A stretch of 64,000 nt of DNA from JAZSNL01 sp045536365 (GTDB lineage: Bacteria > Bacillota_I > Bacilli_A > ML615J-28 > CAG-313). Where the stretch lies: contig JAZSNL010000018.1 in NCBI GenBank assembly GCA_045536365.1, positions 62,001-126,000 on the forward strand. The letters are read 5' to 3'. Numbering within the stretch: position 1 is the stretch's first letter; every line of letters starts with the position of its first letter. The position numbers and the translations under genes are program-made. Below are positions 26,259-34,867 of the stretch, in pieces. The notes beneath the pieces are model-generated. The model made no database searches, was not told the origin of the DNA, and worked only from the letters and a program-made list of their open reading frames with translations.

Positions 26259-26744
26259 ATGGATTTAAATTTAATTAATAAAAAGAAAAACATTTATGAA
26301 AATATGCATAAAGGATCATTAGTAACAGCTGGAACTATTGATAAATTTAATACAATGACAATTGGATGGGGTGTATCTGGTGTTTTATGGGGGAAAGATG
26401 TTTTTATTGTATATGTAAGACCAAGTAGATATACTTATGAATTTATGGAGAATAATGAATATTTCACAGTATCATTTTATGATGATGAATACAAAAAAGC
26501 AATGGGATATTTAGGAACTAAAAGTGGAAGAGATACAGACAAAGTAAAAGATGTTAATTTTACACCAATTAAATGTGGTGAAAGTGTAACATTTAAAGAA
26601 GCTAATTTAACAATTCTTTGTCGTAAAATCTATATTCAAGATTTAGATCAAAAAGCTTTCCCAGAAGATGTTAATCAAAGATATTATCCAACTGATGATG
26701 TTCATCGTTATTATATTGGAGAGATTATTGATATTGTTGAATAA
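26259..26744 (+). CDS. Flavin reductase-like FMN-binding protein
   Basis: This is a 161-residue protein of the flavin reductase-like split-barrel fold: KGSLVTAGTIDKFNTMTIGWG (FMN-phosphate strand region), VRPSRYTYEFMENNEYFTVSFY, and LGTKSGRDTDK. It probably uses FMN for electron transfer or flavin reduction in the cytoplasm; the partner is unknown. GAGGTG precedes the ATG, and a terminator follows the stop directly. Confidence 0.8.
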   Translation: MDLNLINKKKNIYENMHKGSLVTAGTIDKFNTMTIGWGVSGVLWGKDVFIVYVRPSRYTYEFMENNEYFTVSFYDDEYKKAMGYLGTKSGRDTDKVKDVNFTPIKCGESVTFKEANLTILCRKIYIQDLDQKAFPEDVNQRYYPTDDVHRYYIGEIIDIVE

Positions 26745-26771
26745 AACCTTGAATTACTTCAAGGTTTTTTT
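26743..26771 (+). terminator. Rho-independent terminator
   Basis: A 10-bp stem (26743-26752 with 26759-26768), loop ATTACT, then T tract; the stem begins at the stop codon. Confidence 0.85.
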
Positions 26772-26796
26772 GTTAAATATTTCATAAATATCATAA

Positions 26797-26825
26797 TTGA
26801 AAAAGTAATAGAAATATGATATAAT
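26797..26825 (+). promoter_or_regulatory. Promoter of the GH18 lipoprotein
   Basis: TTGAAA (26797-26802), 17-bp spacer, TATAAT (26820-26825) with TGA before it: near-consensus and extended. Confidence 0.75.
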
Positions 26826-26859
26826 ATCATTAATAAAAAATATAAAATAAGGAGAATTT

Positions 26860-29800
26860 ATGAATAAAAGAAGAGGATTTATATTTTTAACTTTTTTACT
26901 AATCTTTTTTTGCTTAACAGGATGTAATAAACATGAACATACTGCTTCAAGTAAATTATATTCTAATGAAGAATATCATTATAACGTTTGTGTAACTTGT
27001 TATGGAGATAATAATCTTATAATGATGAATCAAGAAAAACATGATTTTCAGGAAGATGAAGTTCTTCAAGAACCAACAGAATTTGAAGAAGGATTAATGA
27101 AATATAAATGTTCAGTTTGTAATTATGAAAAAACTGAAAGTATTTCAAAATTGGATCATACTCATATTTATGATCAAAAAAATGAAGATCAAAAATACAT
27201 TAAAACCCCTGCAACTTGTTCAAGTTATGGAGAATATTATTACTCTTGTATTTGTGGAGAAGCTGGAGAAGAAACATTTACAATAAAGCAATATGGTGGG
27301 CATGTATATGAAACAACTTGGACATATGATGAAAATTATCATTATTTAAAGGCAACTTGTTGTGATGCAGTATCACAAAAAGCTAAACACTCAGGTGGAA
27401 CAGCTACTTGTGAAAAGAGAGCTATATGTTCAACATGTGAACAAGAATATGGTGAATTAAAAGAACACACTTATGATCAAAAAGTAATCGATGAAAAATA
27501 TATTTGTACTCCTGCAACTTGTACACAAAATGCAATATATTATTTTTCTTGTATTTGTGGTGAAAAAGGAACAAAAACTTTTGAAGTAGAAGGATTATTA
27601 GAACACACTTATTCAGAAGAATGGATATATGATAATCAATATCATTATCATAAAGCATTATGCTGTGATAATTTATATTCAGAAAAAATGGAACATTCTT
27701 TTGATGAAGGAACAATTACAGTTGAACCTACAACTACTTCAACAGGTATTAAAGAATATAAGTGTATAAGTTGTCAATATACAAAAGAAGAAGTATTACC
27801 TAAAAAAGGTGATAATTCATATGTAATAACATATGATTTAGGATTTAAAAATTATCAAACAAAAGATGATTTGTATATTGATTTCTTTAGTGAATATTAT
27901 TACTATTTAATAAATTATACAGATTGTAATATGAATAGATATAATATTTATGATGTAGAAGATTTCTTAGTATATTGTAAAACATGGAATGCAAATGGTA
28001 AAAATGAAATGGCTGGACTTGGTGATGCTTTTGGAAGTTATTATTTAGTTTATGACCATAGTGGAAATGGATCATTTGAATCTCAATCAGATAAAGGATT
28101 TATTGGTTATTGTTATCAAAATAATAAATATATTGATTTCTTAAGATTCTTAGAAGTATTCTTTGCATACTGGAGAACAGATGAAGGATATACAAACGAA
28201 AGTAATCATGGAAATGATTTCTTCTATTCTGCTTGGGCAGCCTTTGTTGATACATGTAAATATTTCTTCTTTACATCAGAAACATTAACAGATAAATATT
28301 CTTGGTTTACATATGAAAGATCACCAAGAGTACATTATATGTTAGATAATACCCCTGATGTTAATAATATTAATTTACAATCTACCGCAAAAATAGGTGA
28401 AACTGTTACTCTACCTAATATTGAAAGAGTAGGATATGATTTCTTAGGTTGGTATAACGATCAAGGAGAAAAAGTAACAACAGTATCAAATAAGGCAACA
28501 GTACACGCAAAATGGGCTAGAAAAACATACCTTGTAACATTTAAAAATGGTAGTGAAATCATTGATTCATATACTGTTGAATATGGACTTAGAATAGAAG
28601 ATATTCCTGAAGTATCATATGAAGATTATTTGTTTACTGGTTGGAAAAAAGCTGAATTTGAAGAACATGATTTCTTAAATGGTATTTATGAAGATATTAC
28701 ACTATACGCAACATGGAATAAAACAAGTTCAAATAAAGGAACAGTTAGAATTAATGCCTATAATACTCAAGATCCAACAGATGGATTTGCGATATACGAA
28801 GGAATTGAATTATTTGATAGTAAAACAACACCAGGTTCATCATTATATTGGTATAAAATAGGAATTAATAAAACAAATAATCAATATATTGTAACATCAG
28901 TTGTTGACAGTGGTTCTTCAAAACCAACAGGATATGATTATTTAATTCTTTGTTATCTAAGTGAATCAACAGGTGCTTATACTAGTTTAAAAGCCTTAAA
29001 TGTAAAAGTAGGTGATGTTGTTGAATTTTCTAAATCACCAGAAAATTTAAGTAAAGGATCTGTTAACGTAAATATAACATTTAAAGAAGTATCTGATCCT
29101 ATTCATAATATAATTTTAGTAGATGATAAAAATTCTTCAACTAAGTATTTACCAGTTATTAAAGAATCAGAAACTTTAACATTACCAACATTATATAAAA
29201 CAGGATATAATTTTATCGGATGGTATTTAGATAAAGAATATACTTCAAGTATGATTACAACATTATCAAATATAAAAGAAGATTTAACACTATATGCAAA
29301 ATGGGAAGAAAAAGACTTTTCTTCACCACTTGAATATGTAAGTGATATTGTAACTTCTGATACAATTGATGAATTACCATCTTTCTTTAATGATGAAAAA
29401 GTTACTTGGACAAGTAGCAATTCTAATTTATATACTATTAAAAATGGTATGGGTTATACAAATAAAAAATACCAATTACATATTAAACAATATGTAACTG
29501 TTACCGCAACTATTAATGGTGTAGAGTATTCAAAACAAATAACAATAAATCCAGTTCTATTTGATGAAATGACTAATCCAATGGCAGCATATGTTGCGGT
29601 GGGATCATTATCTAATTATTTAAGAAATAATGAAAGATATTTATCAGATGGATCAGTTTTCTCAGAAAAATTCAGAGAAAATGCTGATATGGTATATTAC
29701 GCATTTGGTATTCCTCAATCAAATGGAACAGTATCATTAAATACAACATACTTAGATTACCTACTTGATTTAAAAAATGATGGAGTAAGAGTATTATTAG

Positions 29801-30702
29801 TAATAGATGGTGCTAATAAAGCTCCTTTACAAGCAATGGTTAAACTATGTAATGATGATACTACACGTAAAACATTTGTTGATAATATTGTTAATTTAAT
29901 TAAAACATATAATTTTGATGGTGTTGATATTGACTGGGAATACCCAGGAACTTCTGGATTATCAGGCTTTACAACTGAAATAGACCAAATTAATTTAAAT
30001 AAATTATTAAGAGACTTAAGACATTCTCTTGATTCATATCAAGAAGAAGGAGGATCTCCTTATATTATCTCTGCAGCAATCCCAGGAACAAGTTGGGGTT
30101 CAACAAGATATAAATTTGTTGGAGATAGTAGCTTAGGTGGAATTAATGATTATTGTGACTATGTAAATATGATGTCATATGATTTAAATAATGCTGAATA
30201 TACAACACATGTATCATCATGTTATTCATCTACAATGTCACATGATTATAAATTTGGATGTGTTTATGGGGCAAATCGTTTCATAAGTTTAGGACTTGAC
30301 CCAGAAAAAGTGATTTTAGGTTCTGCTGCATATGGTAAAGCATACCGTATAACAAATGCAGGAACATCATCAACAGTACCTGCTTTAAATGTAGCAGGAA
30401 CATTAACACAAATTAGTGGTGTTACAGGTTCTTTCGCATCAGGAACAATTTACTACAGTGGAATAGTTGAATTAATGAAAACAGGAAGATATAAACAATA
30501 TACTGAATATAATAATGGTAAAATAGTAGGTTCTTATTTATATAGTTCTGCTGATAATATCTTTATCACATTTGATAGTAAAGAAGCATTAATAGAAAAA
30601 TGTAATTATGCAAAAGCAAATGGATTTGGTATAATGGTATGGGCATATGGAGAAGATTCAACAGATACAGTGGTTGATACTATAGCAGATAATTTAAAGT
30701 AA
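26860..30702 (+). CDS. Large surface lipoprotein: Cys-rich repeats, InlB-type repeats and GH18 (chitinase-like) catalytic domain
   Basis: This is a 1280-residue protein. Signal peptide with lipobox LTGC (Cys22). Residues 30-320 hold repeated segments with CxxC or CICGE pairs and His, in the style of gut surface proteins (for example CVTC, CSVC, CISC). Three Listeria-Bacteroides (InlB B) repeats follow, each ending GWY/GWKK ... A(K/T)W, at about 515-565, 560-625 and 770-815. A bacterial Ig-like segment covers ~820-900. The C-terminal ~380 residues are a GH18 barrel with FDGVDIDWE at 1018-1026, including the catalytic Glu1026 and the DxDxE pattern. It likely degrades chitin or another GlcNAc polymer, or N-glycans, outside the cell. 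It is a monocistronic gene. Confidence 0.9.
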   Translation: MNKRRGFIFLTFLLIFFCLTGCNKHEHTASSKLYSNEEYHYNVCVTCYGDNNLIMMNQEKHDFQEDEVLQEPTEFEEGLMKYKCSVCNYEKTESISKLDHTHIYDQKNEDQKYIKTPATCSSYGEYYYSCICGEAGEETFTIKQYGGHVYETTWTYDENYHYLKATCCDAVSQKAKHSGGTATCEKRAICSTCEQEYGELKEHTYDQKVIDEKYICTPATCTQNAIYYFSCICGEKGTKTFEVEGLLEHTYSEEWIYDNQYHYHKALCCDNLYSEKMEHSFDEGTITVEPTTTSTGIKEYKCISCQYTKEEVLPKKGDNSYVITYDLGFKNYQTKDDLYIDFFSEYYYYLINYTDCNMNRYNIYDVEDFLVYCKTWNANGKNEMAGLGDAFGSYYLVYDHSGNGSFESQSDKGFIGYCYQNNKYIDFLRFLEVFFAYWRTDEGYTNESNHGNDFFYSAWAAFVDTCKYFFFTSETLTDKYSWFTYERSPRVHYMLDNTPDVNNINLQSTAKIGETVTLPNIERVGYDFLGWYNDQGEKVTTVSNKATVHAKWARKTYLVTFKNGSEIIDSYTVEYGLRIEDIPEVSYEDYLFTGWKKAEFEEHDFLNGIYEDITLYATWNKTSSNKGTVRINAYNTQDPTDGFAIYEGIELFDSKTTPGSSLYWYKIGINKTNNQYIVTSVVDSGSSKPTGYDYLILCYLSESTGAYTSLKALNVKVGDVVEFSKSPENLSKGSVNVNITFKEVSDPIHNIILVDDKNSSTKYLPVIKESETLTLPTLYKTGYNFIGWYLDKEYTSSMITTLSNIKEDLTLYAKWEEKDFSSPLEYVSDIVTSDTIDELPSFFNDEKVTWTSSNSNLYTIKNGMGYTNKKYQLHIKQYVTVTATINGVEYSKQITINPVLFDEMTNPMAAYVAVGSLSNYLRNNERYLSDGSVFSEKFRENADMVYYAFGIPQSNGTVSLNTTYLDYLLDLKNDGVRVLLVIDGANKAPLQAMVKLCNDDTTRKTFVDNIVNLIKTYNFDGVDIDWEYPGTSGLSGFTTEIDQINLNKLLRDLRHSLDSYQEEGGSPYIISAAIPGTSWGSTRYKFVGDSSLGGINDYCDYVNMMSYDLNNAEYTTHVSSCYSSTMSHDYKFGCVYGANRFISLGLDPEKVILGSAAYGKAYRITNAGTSSTVPALNVAGTLTQISGVTGSFASGTIYYSGIVELMKTGRYKQYTEYNNGKIVGSYLYSSADNIFITFDSKEALIEKCNYAKANGFGIMVWAYGEDSTDTVVDTIADNLK

Positions 30703-30717
30703 TAATAAATATAATTT

Positions 30718-30746
30718 AAATCTCCCACATATGTGGGAGATTTTTA
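30718..30746 (+). terminator. Rho-independent terminator
   Basis: A palindromic 13-bp stem centred near 30730 with a following T run, 15 bp after the GH18 stop. Confidence 0.8.
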
Positions 30747-30910
30747 ATATTATGTAAAGATATTAGTTATTCTATTAATTATAATTATTAAGATTGAAAT
30801 AAGTTAATAATTATGATAAAATATGTAAAACGTGATAAGTTCAAAATATTGAAAAATTTAATTTTTTTGTTATTATATGCAATAAAATAAGAAATTGATC
30901 GTCTTATTAT

Positions 30911-30961
30911 ATGGATGGTGAAGTTGAAAAAAATACTATGCAATTTGGAGGAAACAGATAG
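30911..30961 (+). other. Possible 16-codon upstream ORF coupled to the sigma factor
   Basis: ATG 30911 opens a short frame whose TAG stop overlaps the GTG start of the sigma gene (TAGTG). The stretch also contains the sigma gene's GGAGG site. Translation of this frame could couple to the sigma factor; it may also be chance. Confidence 0.25.
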
Positions 30962-31497
30962 TGCAGTTAGAACGAAAACTAAAATATGCAATTATGTCCA
31001 ACGATATAGATAAAATCCATTCTGCGTTTGATGACATATATATTACTTATGGGCGGTTAGTATATTTTAAAATAATGCAGTATATAGAAAATAAATCTGA
31101 TGTTGAAGAATTGACTCAGGAGGTTTTTATAAGTTTTTATAATAATATTTTATATGTAGAAGTGAAAAATATTAAGTACTATTTATTGACATCTGCTAAA
31201 AATAAATCAATAGATTATCTCCGAAAAAAGAGGGAAAAAATAGTGTTTGATGAAAATACGGTTTATGAGTACGAAGATATTAAAAGTACTAATATAGAAT
31301 ATGAGTCGATAATTGAAAAAATGAAGATGTTTCTTAGCGAATTGGAGATAGAAATAATACTTAAACACAATATAGATGGATATTCTTTTAAAGAAATTGC
31401 TAATGAATATAACCGTCCAGTTAATACTATTTTATCAATCTACAATAGAAGTTTAAAAAAATTTAAAAAAGGATGTGAAAAAAATGAAATTAAATAA
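30961..31497 (+). CDS. ECF-type RNA polymerase sigma factor
   Basis: This is a 178-residue group 4 sigma factor. Region 2 is visible as DVEELTQEVFISFYNNI with YYLLTSAKNKSIDYLRKKR (DNA melting helix). Region 4 is LELEIILKHNIDGYSFKEIANEYNRPVNTILS (helix-turn-helix). The start is GTG, 9 nt after GGAGG; no ATG in frame lies nearby. A small membrane protein overlaps its end, the normal place for an anti-sigma factor. Upstream, TGCAAT and CGTC 16 bp apart (30879-30902) could be an ECF-type autoregulated promoter; this is weak. Confidence 0.8.
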   Translation: MQLERKLKYAIMSNDIDKIHSAFDDIYITYGRLVYFKIMQYIENKSDVEELTQEVFISFYNNILYVEVKNIKYYLLTSAKNKSIDYLRKKREKIVFDENTVYEYEDIKSTNIEYESIIEKMKMFLSELEIEIILKHNIDGYSFKEIANEYNRPVNTILSIYNRSLKKFKKGCEKNEIK

Positions 31498-31780
31498 GAA
31501 AAATGAATTTATTGATTTCATTAATGAAAATGTATCTTTTAAACCAAATTACAAGGATATTAAAGACAACATATATGAAAAAAGATATATTAGAAAAAGT
31601 AAAAAAGAATATTTAAAGGTCATAAATATAGTTTTATATATAGGTATTTTATGTATATTTTCAATAACTATGATATCTTTCTTCAAACAAGTAAATTGTG
31701 CTACTTATGAGGATAAAGGTATTAATATGCTTGGTGAGCATAATATCTATATCGTTGACTTACAATGCAAAGGAGAATAA
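31484..31780 (+). CDS. Small membrane protein, probable anti-sigma factor
   Basis: This is a 98-residue protein with a lysine-rich N-terminal half, one membrane helix (about 46-67) and a short outer tail. It overlaps the sigma gene by 14 bp and is followed at once by a lipoprotein gene. Size, topology and position suggest an anti-sigma factor, but no zinc-binding HxxxCxxC motif is present. ATG 31484 is preferred over a GTG at 31475 that would overlap the ribosome site. Confidence 0.55.
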   Translation: MKLNKKNEFIDFINENVSFKPNYKDIKDNIYEKRYIRKSKKEYLKVINIVLYIGILCIFSITMISFFKQVNCATYEDKGINMLGEHNIYIVDLQCKGE

Positions 31781-31781
31781 A

Positions 31782-32666
31782 ATGAAAAAACTATTATTAT
31801 TAATCTCATTATTTTGTACTTTATTATTAGTATCATGTAGTGAACCTAATGAAGAATATAAGAAATATTCATTTCCTAATGAATATTTAGAATTTAGTTC
31901 ACTTAATGAATTAAATGCATATTATAGTGAAAATGATTTATTATTTTATGATTATTTATACTTAGACATTGAATCTGCAACAGATAATGTATATCGATTG
32001 TATTATGATAAATTGAGTGATAGTGAAATAATTAATCCTAAAATGTATTATTCATGTAAATATACTGATGAATCATTAAATACAACTATAGATATGGAAA
32101 TGATTTCTATTCAATGTGAATACACAGAAGAAGATTTACGTTTTAAAATATTTGAACTTGATGATAGTGAGTATAATTATGCTTGTGAAATATATAAACA
32201 AGGTTTTAATGGAACTAAAAAAATAGTTTACTCATATATATATTTTAAATCAGAGAATGAATTAGATGAAAATTATTTCTTTGATTTGTTCTACAACAAT
32301 AAGTTTAGACTTAGTAAAGAATTAACAATTTCTGAAACTATCGAAAATGAAATAATCCAAGCGTATTTAGAATATACAAATTTTGAAACTGCTGAAATTA
32401 GATATTATTTAGGTAATATCAACAATATTTATTTTTCTATTATTAAAGGTGATTCATTAGCTATTCCAGAACATGATATTTATAAAATAGGTGATATTGC
32501 AATTGATGATACTTATATGGAAAGATTCAGTGTTTGTTATAATAGTACTTATTATAGTTTTGTACAAGCGATAAGAGAAAATATTATAACAGAAGAACAA
32601 GCATTAGATGTTTATAATTATTATCAAAGATATATTTTAGTAATGAAGTATGGAGGAGTTATTTAA
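31782..32666 (+). CDS. Lipoprotein of the ECF sigma operon
   Basis: This is a 294-residue lipoprotein: MKKLLLL, hydrophobic core, lipobox LVSC with the cysteine at residue 19. The start at 31782 is one base after the previous gene, with AAAGGAGA in front; a 28-codon upstream extension overlaps the previous gene and is not used. The mature part is very acidic and Tyr-rich, with EMISIQ near 105. No family recognised. It may be the envelope target or sensor of the sigma system. Confidence 0.65.
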   Translation: MKKLLLLISLFCTLLLVSCSEPNEEYKKYSFPNEYLEFSSLNELNAYYSENDLLFYDYLYLDIESATDNVYRLYYDKLSDSEIINPKMYYSCKYTDESLNTTIDMEMISIQCEYTEEDLRFKIFELDDSEYNYACEIYKQGFNGTKKIVYSYIYFKSENELDENYFFDLFYNNKFRLSKELTISETIENEIIQAYLEYTNFETAEIRYYLGNINNIYFSIIKGDSLAIPEHDIYKIGDIAIDDTYMERFSVCYNSTYYSFVQAIRENIITEEQALDVYNYYQRYILVMKYGGVI

Positions 32667-32705
32667 TCTATAACATTGGGTGCTATAAATCCGTTTAATC
32701 AAAAA

Positions 32706-32786
32706 ATGGATAGATATAATTATGAAATGATTTCTATAGAATACACCACCAGTGAATATAATTATAAAATCATAGTTCTTGGATAA
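32706..32786 (+). pseudogene. Fragment related to the upstream lipoprotein
   Basis: A 26-codon open frame reads ...YNYEMISIEYTTSEYNYKII..., similar to EMISIQCEYTEEDL...SEYNY of the intact lipoprotein just upstream. It has no ribosome site. It looks like the residue of a tandem copy. The rest of the 301-bp gap (32667-32967) holds only the terminator at 32868. Confidence 0.35.
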
Positions 32787-32867
32787 GAAGATGTTGAATA
32801 TTTTCTTTATTGCAATTTAGATTTTTATTTATAATCTGATGATGTATAACAAAAATAATAAATATAT

Positions 32868-32897
32868 AAAATAAGGACTTAGGTCCTTATTTTTATT
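32868..32897 (+). terminator. Rho-independent terminator
   Basis: An 11-bp stem (32868-32878 with 32883-32893), loop TTAG region, then Ts. It ends the sigma/lipoprotein transcript. Confidence 0.75.
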
Positions 32898-32967
32898 ATT
32901 TTATAAGATATTGAAATTGACTTTAAAGACCAAATATGATAATATTTAATTATATTGGAGGTACAAG

Positions 32968-33936
32968 ATGTATATTATTAAAAATGCAAACAAAGAACAA
33001 ATATTAGAAATGAATAAATTTTTTAATGAAACAGTATTAGAAGAAGGATTTTTAAAACCAATAAGTGAAGAAGAATATCAAGAAAAAATGGAAAGCATTC
33101 CTGGATTTTCTTATGATGGTGTTTTTCTTGCATATGATAATGAAAAAATAGTTGGTATGGCAATAGGTATTTTAAAAAATGAAACTTCAGGCGCAATTAA
33201 TTTAATTTTAGTTAAAGAAAAATATCGTCATCAAAAAATAGGAGAACAATTATTAAATCATTTAGAAGATTATTTTAGAAAAAATAATCGTTTGACTGTT
33301 TTTGCATATGGATATTTACCATCATGTTATGCATGGTATATTCCTAATACTGATCACCATGATCATCCTTGTGCTCCTGGTATCAGAGTAAATAGTAATG
33401 AATATTTCTTCTTACTACATCATCGTTATGAAGCAACGGGTTTTCAAGATGCTTTCCATTTAGATTTATCTGATTATGAGATTTCTCCATCAATTGAAAA
33501 AATCTTAAAAGAAAATGAAGAAAATGGAATAACAATTGAAATGTATGATGAAAATAAACATTCAGGTGTTGAAGAATTTTGTCGTGAATTAAATATTTAT
33601 GATTTTGAAAAAGTAATTAAAGAAAATTTAGCTTTAGAAAAACCATATCCTTTCTTAGTAGTAGTAAAAGATGGAAAAGTAAAAGGATGGACTGGAGCTT
33701 TATGGAATGAAGAAAGTGGAAGAGGTCATTTTGATGGAATTGCTATTTTAGAATCAGTAAGAGGTAAAGGAATGGGTAAAGCATTATTCTCATTACTTGC
33801 TTTGAATTCTAAAATCAATGGAGCAAAGTTTATGACTTTCTATACAGGTCTTACTAATCACGCAAGATATATTTATATGGGTGCAGGCTTTAAAATTATT
33901 CAAAGTTTTGCGGTTATGAAAAAAACATTAAAATAG
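32968..33936 (+). CDS. GNAT acetyltransferase with two GNAT-like domains
   Basis: This is a 322-residue protein. The N-terminal half has LILVKEKYRHQKIGEQLLNHL, the acetyl-CoA loop (R/Q-x-x-G-x-A/G) of GNAT enzymes; the C-terminal half has GIAILESVRGKGMGKALFSLL, a second such loop, and YMGAGF. The tandem arrangement is known among small-molecule and aminoglycoside-type N-acetyltransferases. TTGGAGGT precedes the ATG. It is followed 8 bp later by a metallo-hydrolase, suggesting an operon. Substrate unknown. Confidence 0.8.
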   Translation: MYIIKNANKEQILEMNKFFNETVLEEGFLKPISEEEYQEKMESIPGFSYDGVFLAYDNEKIVGMAIGILKNETSGAINLILVKEKYRHQKIGEQLLNHLEDYFRKNNRLTVFAYGYLPSCYAWYIPNTDHHDHPCAPGIRVNSNEYFFLLHHRYEATGFQDAFHLDLSDYEISPSIEKILKENEENGITIEMYDENKHSGVEEFCRELNIYDFEKVIKENLALEKPYPFLVVVKDGKVKGWTGALWNEESGRGHFDGIAILESVRGKGMGKALFSLLALNSKINGAKFMTFYTGLTNHARYIYMGAGFKIIQSFAVMKKTLK

Positions 33937-33944
33937 GTGAAATG

Positions 33945-34754
33945 ATGTTTATTACATATAAAATAAATGATCATATTTATCAAATAAAAGATCCTATGGG
34001 TGTTTTAACAACATTAATAATTGGTGAAACTTCCGCAATCTTAATTGATACAGGCTATGGAATATTTAATTTAAAAGAATATGTAAGAAAAATAACAGAT
34101 AAAAAATTAATAGTTATGAATAGTCATGGACATATGGATCATTCATGTGGTAATTATTTATTTGATGAAGTATATTTAAATCATTTAGATAATGATTTAG
34201 TTAAAAAACATAATAGTCTTGAATGGAGAAAAAGAAATATTCAAACTGCTAAAAGAATGAATTTAATTGATGAATCTTATGATGTAAATGAATATTTGTC
34301 AAAGAATGAAGGAAACATTAAAGATTTAAAAGTAGGAAGTGTTTTTAACATAGGTAATTTAAATATTGAAATTATTGATTTAAGAGGCCATACAACAGGA
34401 AGCGTTGGTTTCTTAATTAAAGAAGATCGTATTTTAGTTACATCTGATGGAATATGTCCATTTGTATGGATTTTCTTAGAAGAATCAACTACTTTTAAAG
34501 TATATAAAGAAATGTTAAAAGAAACATTAAATCTTGAGTTTGATCATTTTCTAGTAGGACATGGGGCAGGTAAATTATTACCTAGATCTCGTATGGAAGA
34601 GTTTTATCAAACTGCTCTTGATTTAACAATTGAAAAATCAGTTAAAGTAGAGTTTAATAATTTTGATAATGTGAATAGTTATTGTTTTACTTTAGGAAAG
34701 ATGTATGATCAAGATGATTCAGGGATTGTTTTTGATCCAAATAGAATGGAATAA
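33945..34754 (+). CDS. Metallo-beta-lactamase-fold hydrolase
   Basis: This is a 269-residue protein of the MBL superfamily. NSHGHMDHSCGN is the zinc motif HxHxDH, LRGHTTGSVGF provides the next histidine, VTSDGICPF the bridging aspartate and VGHGAG the last histidine. It is glyoxalase II-like in length but the true substrate is unknown. ATG 33945 is preferred over 33942 because it is 5 nt from AGGTG. Confidence 0.8.
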   Translation: MFITYKINDHIYQIKDPMGVLTTLIIGETSAILIDTGYGIFNLKEYVRKITDKKLIVMNSHGHMDHSCGNYLFDEVYLNHLDNDLVKKHNSLEWRKRNIQTAKRMNLIDESYDVNEYLSKNEGNIKDLKVGSVFNIGNLNIEIIDLRGHTTGSVGFLIKEDRILVTSDGICPFVWIFLEESTTFKVYKEMLKETLNLEFDHFLVGHGAGKLLPRSRMEEFYQTALDLTIEKSVKVEFNNFDNVNSYCFTLGKMYDQDDSGIVFDPNRME

Positions 34755-34757
34755 TGA

Positions 34758-34801
34758 AATAATAAATCATTTTTATTAAAAATGATTTATTATTTTTTTT
34801 T
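34758..34801 (+). terminator. Rho-independent terminator
   Basis: A perfect 17-bp stem (34758-34774 with 34778-34794), 3-nt loop, followed by Ts. Confidence 0.9.
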
Positions 34802-34802
34802 A

Positions 34803-34831
34803 TTGCAATTTCCTAATTCTTATGATATAAT
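34803..34831 (+). promoter_or_regulatory. Promoter of the GH9/SNF2 operon
   Basis: TTGCAA (34803-34808), 17-bp spacer, TATAAT (34826-34831) with TGA before it. Confidence 0.75.
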
Positions 34832-34867
34832 AAAGAATACGAAACTTATAATGAAAGGAATAAAAAT

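Noticed and set aside
27422..28075. His/Tyr/Leu-rich minus-strand ORFs inside the GH18 gene
   Set aside because: Composition is what the reverse of AT-rich coding sequence gives; no start context.
30788..30991. Minus-strand ORF upstream of the sigma factor
   Set aside because: Lacks a ribosome site and consists of Ile/Phe/Asn-rich sequence typical of non-coding AT-rich DNA.
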